This document shows positions 5,427-9,476 of a stretch of 9,476 bases of DNA, one piece after another (positions within the stretch are counted from its first letter, which is position 1; every line of letters begins with the position of its first letter). The stretch covers positions 1 to 9,476 of the forward strand of contig JAEERZ010000071.1 of the NCBI GenBank assembly GCA_016286075.1, in the 5' to 3' direction. The position numbers were made by a program, and so were the translations under genes. The notes below the pieces were generated by a model. It was not told where the DNA came from and did no database searches. It worked only from the letters and a program-made list of their open reading frames with translations. This DNA is from Selenomonadaceae bacterium (lineage in GTDB: Bacteria; Bacillota; Negativicutes; Selenomonadales; Selenomonadaceae).

Positions 5427-7436
5427 TTATTGCGTACCGCCTTTTTCAGGCGCAAAGCGCACCACGATCTCAGAATCCCGTTCGACGACCGTATTCGGCG
5501 CCACATCCTGGCTGACCGCCGTTCCGCGGCCCTCGACGCGCATTCTGAGCCCCGCTTCTCCAATCCGCAGTCCTGCCGACTCCACGTCAAGACCGATTAC
5601 ATCCGGTACCGTAGCGCGAACGTCTTTCGGCGAAGATACGGTCGCCGGCGCGGAAGCTTGGCTTTCAAAGGGGTCGCTGGAGGGCTCCACGTTCAGATAA
5701 CGGAACATCTGCTGGAATATCTTCGACGCCACCGGCGCTGCGATTTGTCCGCCGTAATAATTGCCGCCCGACGGCTCGTCGATGATGACCAGCAGCGTCA
5801 CCTCCGGGTCATTGGCAGGCGCAAAACCGCAGAAAGACGCGATATAGCTGCCTTCCTTATAGCCGACGCTTTCCGTATTTATCTTCTGGGCCGTACCGGT
5901 CTTCCCGCCGATGCGGTAGCCTTTCACTTTCGCCTTTTGACCGCCTCCTGTAGCAACGACCTGCTCCAAGAGTCCAATCAAAAGCTTGTCCGTCTCCGAA
6001 CTTATAACGCGCCGCACTTCGCGAGGCTTCGTCTCCTCATATACGGAGCCGTCTTCGTTATATACCGCCTTCACGATATACGGCTTCATCAGCACGCCGT
6101 CGTTGGCGATGGCCGACATGGCGGTAATGAGCTGCAGCGGCGTCACCGCGATACTTTGACCGATGGACATGGTCGCAATATCGGAATCGTATACCGGCCG
6201 TTCTAAGGGATCCATCAGCAGGCCCACTTCCTCACCCGGCAATTCAATGCCCGTCAGCTCGCCGAAGCCGAAACGTCGTACGTACTTGTTCAGCCGATCG
6301 ATCCCGAGATCAAGACCAATCATCGCAAAACAGGTATTGATGGACTGCTTCATGACGTCCGTAAACGTCACCGTGCCAAAGCTGTCGCCGCTCCAGTTTT
6401 CAATGCGCTTTTCACTGACGATCAAAAATCCGGGATCCAAAAACCAATCGTTGGGCGATACCATTTTCTCTTCCAAAGCAGCCGCGGCGACGATGGATTT
6501 GAAAGTAGACCCAGGTTCATAAATGTTGGATACCGCCCGGTTTTTCCAAAGCTCCATCGGGTAATCGTCAAAATGGTTTGGATTATACGACGGGCGGGAC
6601 GCCATCGCAAGGATTTCCCCCGTCTTCGGCTTCATCACGATCGCCGTTACCGAAAGCGGCTGCGTCTCTCCCAACGCTTCTCCCAGCACTTCCTCCACCA
6701 TAAACTGCACCGTCGAGTCAATGGTAAGCTGCACAGTCTTGCACTGATTCTGCCGAGCCGTTTTTCTGAAGGAGACAGAACCTAAAATCGGCCGATCGCT
6801 GACGTTATCCGTCTGCACAAAAGTCTCCGCCACGACTCCCTTGATGAGGTCGTCGTAAGCCTGCTCAATACCGTCAAGCCCTATATCGTCCGTACCGACA
6901 AACCCTAAAATATTTGCGGCCAATTCTTCGTTCGGATAATAGCGTTTCGGCTCGTCCTGAAACCCCAAGCAATTATATCCCTCGGAACGAATCAAGGCTC
7001 GAACCGCCGCCACCTCATCCGTGGACAGGAAGCGCTTCACCCAAACGAAACCGCCGCCCTGCTCGATATCCCGTCGGACAGCCTCTGGTTTCAGGCCGAC
7101 CAGCGGCGCGAGCTTCTCCGCCACTTCATCCTCTTTGCCCTTTTCCACGTTGTTCGGATCGATAAAAAGCGACTTCATCATCAGGCTGACCGCCATTTCG
7201 CGCCCGTTGCGATCGAGGATAGCGCCCCGGGGCGACTGCATAACCCGTTCTTCCCCCGTCTCATGGCGAACCCGCGCTGCAAGTTCATCGCCCTGCACCA
7301 GCTGTATCCACCCGTATCGCAAGACCAGCAGGGCAAAAATCCCCAACATGACGGCCAACGCATAACTGAAATGTACGGCTATTCTCTTTTGATCCCGTCG
7401 CCCTATTTTCAATCGTTCTTTTGTGTTCAGCTTCAT
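5427..7436 (-). CDS. Class B penicillin-binding protein (PBP2/FtsI/SpoVD type) with PASTA domain
   Basis: From the ATG at 7436 this is a 669-residue peptidoglycan transpeptidase that cross-links stem peptides outside the membrane. A short basic cytoplasmic tail is followed by one membrane segment (about residues 22-43, HFSYALAVMLGIFALLVLRY). The PBP dimerisation domain follows (SPRGAILDRNGREMAVS near 68-84), then the transpeptidase domain: SxxK as STFK with nucleophile S310, SxN as SIN at 365-367, and KTG at 512-514 (GGKTGTAQK). One PASTA domain closes the protein (about 608-661). The architecture is that of the FtsI/PBP2x/SpoVD group used in division or sporulation. No ftsL, mraZ, rsmH or mur gene is next to it, so it may be a paralogue outside the division cluster. 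The start is uncertain: in-frame TTG 7457 and GTG 7445 lie upstream, and no site has a strong ribosome binding sequence (GGGAAG is nearest). Confidence 0.93.
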   Translation of the reverse strand: MKLNTKERLKIGRRDQKRIAVHFSYALAVMLGIFALLVLRYGWIQLVQGDELAARVRHETGEERVMQSPRGAILDRNGREMAVSLMMKSLFIDPNNVEKGKEDEVAEKLAPLVGLKPEAVRRDIEQGGGFVWVKRFLSTDEVAAVRALIRSEGYNCLGFQDEPKRYYPNEELAANILGFVGTDDIGLDGIEQAYDDLIKGVVAETFVQTDNVSDRPILGSVSFRKTARQNQCKTVQLTIDSTVQFMVEEVLGEALGETQPLSVTAIVMKPKTGEILAMASRPSYNPNHFDDYPMELWKNRAVSNIYEPGSTFKSIVAAAALEEKMVSPNDWFLDPGFLIVSEKRIENWSGDSFGTVTFTDVMKQSINTCFAMIGLDLGIDRLNKYVRRFGFGELTGIELPGEEVGLLMDPLERPVYDSDIATMSIGQSIAVTPLQLITAMSAIANDGVLMKPYIVKAVYNEDGSVYEETKPREVRRVISSETDKLLIGLLEQVVATGGGQKAKVKGYRIGGKTGTAQKINTESVGYKEGSYIASFCGFAPANDPEVTLLVIIDEPSGGNYYGGQIAAPVASKIFQQMFRYLNVEPSSDPFESQASAPATVSSPKDVRATVPDVIGLDVESAGLRIGEAGLRMRVEGRGTAVSQDVAPNTVVERDSEIVVRFAPEKGGTQ

Positions 7437-7535
7437 CTTTATCACAGTTCTTCCCAAGAAAATACGCTGAACAAGTCCTCTTCAACCCAGCCGCAGGCCG
7501 ACTTATTCATCGCTTCCCTAAATCTTCAAAACCGC

Positions 7536-7552
7536 TTATAATAATATCATAA
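7536..7552. promoter_or_regulatory. AT-rich dyad, possible Lrp-family operator
   Basis: TTATAATAATATCATAA is a 17-bp dyad with one mismatch between its half sites, in the divergent region between the PBP gene and the Lrp-type gene, about 20 bases upstream of the regulator's candidate -35 box. Lrp/AsnC proteins often control their own promoter through AT-rich imperfect palindromes, which makes this a reasonable operator candidate. AT-rich DNA produces such dyads by chance, so confidence is low. Confidence 0.3.
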
Positions 7553-7572
7553 CATGCTACTCCGGTTTTCGA

Positions 7573-7601
7573 TTGCGTAACATCTATCTTTTTATTATAT
7601 C
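7573..7601 (+). promoter_or_regulatory. Candidate promoter of the Lrp-type regulator
   Basis: TTGCGT (7573-7578), a 17-base spacer and TATATC (7596-7601) form a plausible sigma-70-type promoter, with a start point near 7608 and a leader of about 37 bases. Both hexamers deviate from consensus, and the surroundings are AT-rich, so other -10 choices (for example TATTAT at 7593) are possible. Confidence 0.4.
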
Positions 7602-7644
7602 ATATCAGCTATATATATACCATACGGAAGGGCGGCATACCACT

Positions 7645-8091
7645 ATGGACAATATTGATCGGAGCATTTTGCGCAAACTTCAGGAAAACGCGCGGGCCAC
7701 GCTTTCCGACCTCAGCGGCGAAGCTTCGCTTTCCATTCCCGCCGTAAGCGAGCGGCTGAAAAAGTTGGAATCCTCCGGCGTCATTCTCCGGTACACGGCA
7801 ATCCTCAATCCCGCCATGATGAACAAACACTTAATGGCATTGATATTTCTGCGTTTCGACAATCCGAAACACGGCGACCGTTTTTCCGGCTTTGTACGAA
7901 ACGAGCCGGAAATCAAGGAATGTTATTACATCACCGGGGATTTCGACTATTCGCTGAAAATCGTCACCGAAAACACCGGCACGCTGGAAAAACTGCTGAC
8001 CCGTATAAAAAACGTCCCCGGCGTCGTCAAGACGCAAACCATCATAATACTTTCCACTATTACCGACAATCCCTCAATCCTGCCGGAATAA
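7645..8091 (+). CDS. Lrp/AsnC family transcriptional regulator
   Basis: A 148-residue protein of normal Lrp/AsnC length. Residues 1-60 are the winged helix-turn-helix: MDNIDRSILRKLQENARATL is the classic start, and the recognition helix lies near IPAVSERLKKLESSGVI (31-47). Residues about 63-140 are the RAM ligand-binding and oligomerisation domain, with the conserved YYITGDFDYSLKIV (94-107) where amino-acid effectors bind in this family. These proteins sense amino acids or related compounds and regulate local or global metabolism; the effector here is unknown. The ATG at 7645 is preferred: an upstream in-frame extension to TTG 7573 overlaps the promoter region and adds residues absent from the family. 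The ribosome binding site is modest (GGAAGGGCGG, about 9 bases before ATG). It is divergent from the PBP gene and convergent with the SCIFF maturase gene, and likely regulates itself; control of either neighbour is speculation. Confidence 0.93.
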   Translation: MDNIDRSILRKLQENARATLSDLSGEASLSIPAVSERLKKLESSGVILRYTAILNPAMMNKHLMALIFLRFDNPKHGDRFSGFVRNEPEIKECYYITGDFDYSLKIVTENTGTLEKLLTRIKNVPGVVKTQTIIILSTITDNPSILPE

Positions 8092-8141
8092 TAACCGTCT
8101 TAGGCTTCCTTGAAAAAATAAATTTACGGGTGAGTTGTTAA

Positions 8142-8181
8142 AAAGTCATGACCACCGGCGCTGCCGGTGGCCATGACTTTT
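8142..8181. terminator. Bidirectional Rho-independent terminator
   Basis: A long stem with arms around 8142-8159 and 8163-8181 (core TCATGaCCACCGGC with its complement, one A-C mismatch) has a 3-base loop. On the plus strand it runs into TTTTATTTTGTTTT, ending the Lrp-type gene. On the minus strand it runs into TTTTTAAC, ending the SCIFF maturase gene. This is a textbook shared terminator between convergent genes. Confidence 0.88.
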
Positions 8182-8209
8182 ATTTTGTTTTCCAACCAAA
8201 CCGAAATTA

Positions 8210-9476
8210 TCAACTCTCCATATTTTCCAACGCCAGCTCCGCCTGCACGCGAATCGCGCATTCCAATCTCTTTTTCTGGATTGCGCAGCCGACCTCGTAA
8301 GGCTCGCGGATGTCACCGTGAAATAAGTCGGCGTTGGCGTGACAACCGCCGCTGCAAAAGAATCGCGCCCAGCAGTCCCGGCATTTCGGTTTATTCAGCA
8401 CATGACTCTCGCGAAAATACTTCGGCAAATCCTTATTCGTCACGCCCTCGAACACCGAGCCGAGCCGATAGCCCTCACGCCCTACAAACTGATGGCACGG
8501 ATACAGATCGCCGTTCGCCGCCACCGCGTAATACTCATGCCCAGCGCCGCAGCCGGAGAGCCGTTTCGCGACGCAGGGACCGCCGGAAAGGTCCATATTG
8601 AAATGGAAAAAGAAAAAGCCCTTGCCTTCGCGATGACGTTCAAGATACGCTTCCGTCAAACGGTCATACTCCTCATAGACCCGCGGCAAATCCGCTTCCT
8701 CGATCGCATAGGGCGCGTCTTTTGCCACCACCGGCTCCACGGACAGCACGTCGAAACCCGCGTCCGCCATCGAAAGCACGTCCTGCGTGAAATCGAGATT
8801 ATACTTCGTATAGGTGCCGCGCAGATAATAGTCTTTTCCGTCGCGGGAATCCACCATCGCGCGGAAGTTTTTCAGTACCCGGTCGTAGGTTCCGTTGCCG
8901 CCTGCGTCGGGCCGCATCCTATCGTGTACTTCCCGACGCCCGTCGAGAGACAACACGAGGCTTACGCGGTTCTCGTTCAGCCATTTCCGCACGTTCTCGT
9001 CCAGCAGGAGTCCGTTGGTCGTCAACGTCAGCTTGAAGATTTTGCCCGTTTCCTTTTCCCGGCGGCGCACATATTCGGTCACATGCTTCACCACAGGCAA
9101 ATTGACCAGCGGCTCGCCGCCGAAGAAGTCGATCTCGCAATGCTTCCGCCCTTTGCTGTGCTCGATGATGTACTCCACCGCCGCCTCGCCGACTTCATTG
9201 CTCATCAGCTCGCGCTTGCCGCCGTATTCTCCCGTTCCCGCGAAGCAATAACCGCAGCGCAAGTTGCAGTCGTGGGCGACCATCAGGCACATGGACTTTA
9301 CCACACCCTCCGCCGCAAACGTCGGCGGCACCGAAAGCTCCGGCGCGAAAAGCTGCTTCGCATCGATCAGCTCATGCAGTTCCGAAAGCGCCTCCCGAAG
9401 CTCCGCCTCCGGATATTTGCCGGAAAACGCCTTTGTCGCCTCATCGTCGTTCGTCCCGTCGAAGACGTCCAGCAAA
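8210..9476 (-). CDS. scfB: SCIFF peptide maturase, radical SAM/SPASM thioether-forming enzyme (5' partial)
   Basis: The visible 421 residues lack the true N-terminus, which lies beyond the right edge; the frame is open to the edge and family members are about 40-50 residues longer. The radical SAM motif CxxxCxxC appears as CNLRCGYCFAGTGEYGG (C70, C74, C77 of the visible part), and this extended sequence is the hallmark of SCIFF maturases. FFGGEPL (118-124) is the SAM-contacting GGE motif. The SPASM domain carries further Fe-S ligands: C309-x12-G-x4-C327, then C365-x2-C368-x5-C374-x3-C378, then C397. The enzyme cleaves S-adenosylmethionine to a radical and joins cysteine sulfur to a carbon of another residue in the six-cysteine SCIFF peptide, giving a thioether-bridged (sactipeptide/ranthipeptide) product. 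The peptide gene normally lies just upstream, here outside the window. It ends at a terminator shared with the convergent Lrp-type gene. Anaerobic metabolism is implied. Confidence 0.92.
   Translation of the reverse strand, partial: LLDVFDGTNDDEATKAFSGKYPEAELREALSELHELIDAKQLFAPELSVPPTFAAEGVVKSMCLMVAHDCNLRCGYCFAGTGEYGGKRELMSNEVGEAAVEYIIEHSKGRKHCEIDFFGGEPLVNLPVVKHVTEYVRRREKETGKIFKLTLTTNGLLLDENVRKWLNENRVSLVLSLDGRREVHDRMRPDAGGNGTYDRVLKNFRAMVDSRDGKDYYLRGTYTKYNLDFTQDVLSMADAGFDVLSVEPVVAKDAPYAIEEADLPRVYEEYDRLTEAYLERHREGKGFFFFHFNMDLSGGPCVAKRLSGCGAGHEYYAVAANGDLYPCHQFVGREGYRLGSVFEGVTNKDLPKYFRESHVLNKPKCRDCWARFFCSGGCHANADLFHGDIREPYEVGCAIQKKRLECAIRVQAELALENMES

Noticed and set aside
4783..5700. A 305-codon plus-strand open frame spanning the DUF2156 and PBP ends
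   Set aside because: It crosses the gap between two real minus-strand genes and has no recognisable domain or ribosome binding site.
5430..6206. A 258-codon plus-strand open frame opposite the PBP C-terminal half
   Set aside because: The minus strand here encodes the KTG motif and PASTA domain; the plus-strand translation is low-information and basic.
7285..7485. A short 66-codon minus-strand frame overlapping the start of the PBP gene, considered as an FtsL-like protein
   Set aside because: It overlaps the PBP membrane segment in another frame, has no membrane helix or leucine-zipper pattern of its own, and starts at TTG without a ribosome binding site.
7573..7644. A 24-residue N-terminal extension of the Lrp-type regulator
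   Set aside because: The extension covers the AT-rich promoter region and starts at TTG. The ATG at 7645 gives the standard family N-terminus.

Overview
The window looks like chromosomal DNA of an anaerobic Firmicute with fairly high GC, most likely a Negativicute (Selenomonas-like), though a high-GC Clostridium relative is not excluded. The reasons are a SCIFF-type radical SAM maturase, a three-gene anaerobic glycerol-3-phosphate-dehydrogenase-like oxidoreductase set, a PASTA-containing class B penicillin-binding protein, and clean Gram-positive-style ribosome binding sites. The taxonomic call is inference. No mobile element, CRISPR array, tRNA or rRNA was seen.

Layout, left to right. (1) 1-153, minus: the N-terminal metal-binding domain of a copper ATPase (CopA-type), cut by the window edge, with a perfect TATAAT box upstream. 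(2) 313-4216, minus: a tightly packed four-gene operon, read from right to left. It encodes a GlpA-like FAD oxidoreductase with a C-terminal BFD [2Fe-2S] domain, a second FAD/NAD oxidoreductase, a small four-cysteine DUF1667 protein, and a Cof-type HAD phosphatase. The junctions are ATGA (4-base overlap), TAAATG (abutting) and TAATG (1-base overlap), so the genes are probably translationally coupled. A hairpin terminator follows at 267-301. (3) 4217-4479: a regulatory intergenic region with two strong hairpins, one a perfect 26-bp inverted repeat with a 3-base loop. (4) 4480-7436, minus: a DUF2156 (LPG synthase C-terminal-like, GNAT-fold) protein downstream of a penicillin-binding protein. (5) 7645-8091, plus: an Lrp/AsnC-family regulator, divergent from the penicillin-binding protein. 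(6) 8142-8181: a bidirectional terminator shared with the convergent gene. (7) 8210-9476, minus: the SCIFF peptide maturase (radical SAM/SPASM), missing its N-terminus at the window edge.

How the parts work together. The four-gene operon is the best-defined functional unit. The two flavoproteins and the DUF1667 protein look like an electron-transferring dehydrogenase complex for glycerol-3-phosphate or a similar 2-hydroxy acid or phosphate substrate. No GlpC-type membrane Fe-S subunit is present. The SCIFF maturase installs thioether cross-links in a small cysteine-rich peptide whose gene is normally just upstream, here beyond the right edge. I see no strong case for a wholly new system. The most interesting items are the cysteine pattern of DUF1667, the perfect palindrome, and the likely SCIFF peptide just outside the window.
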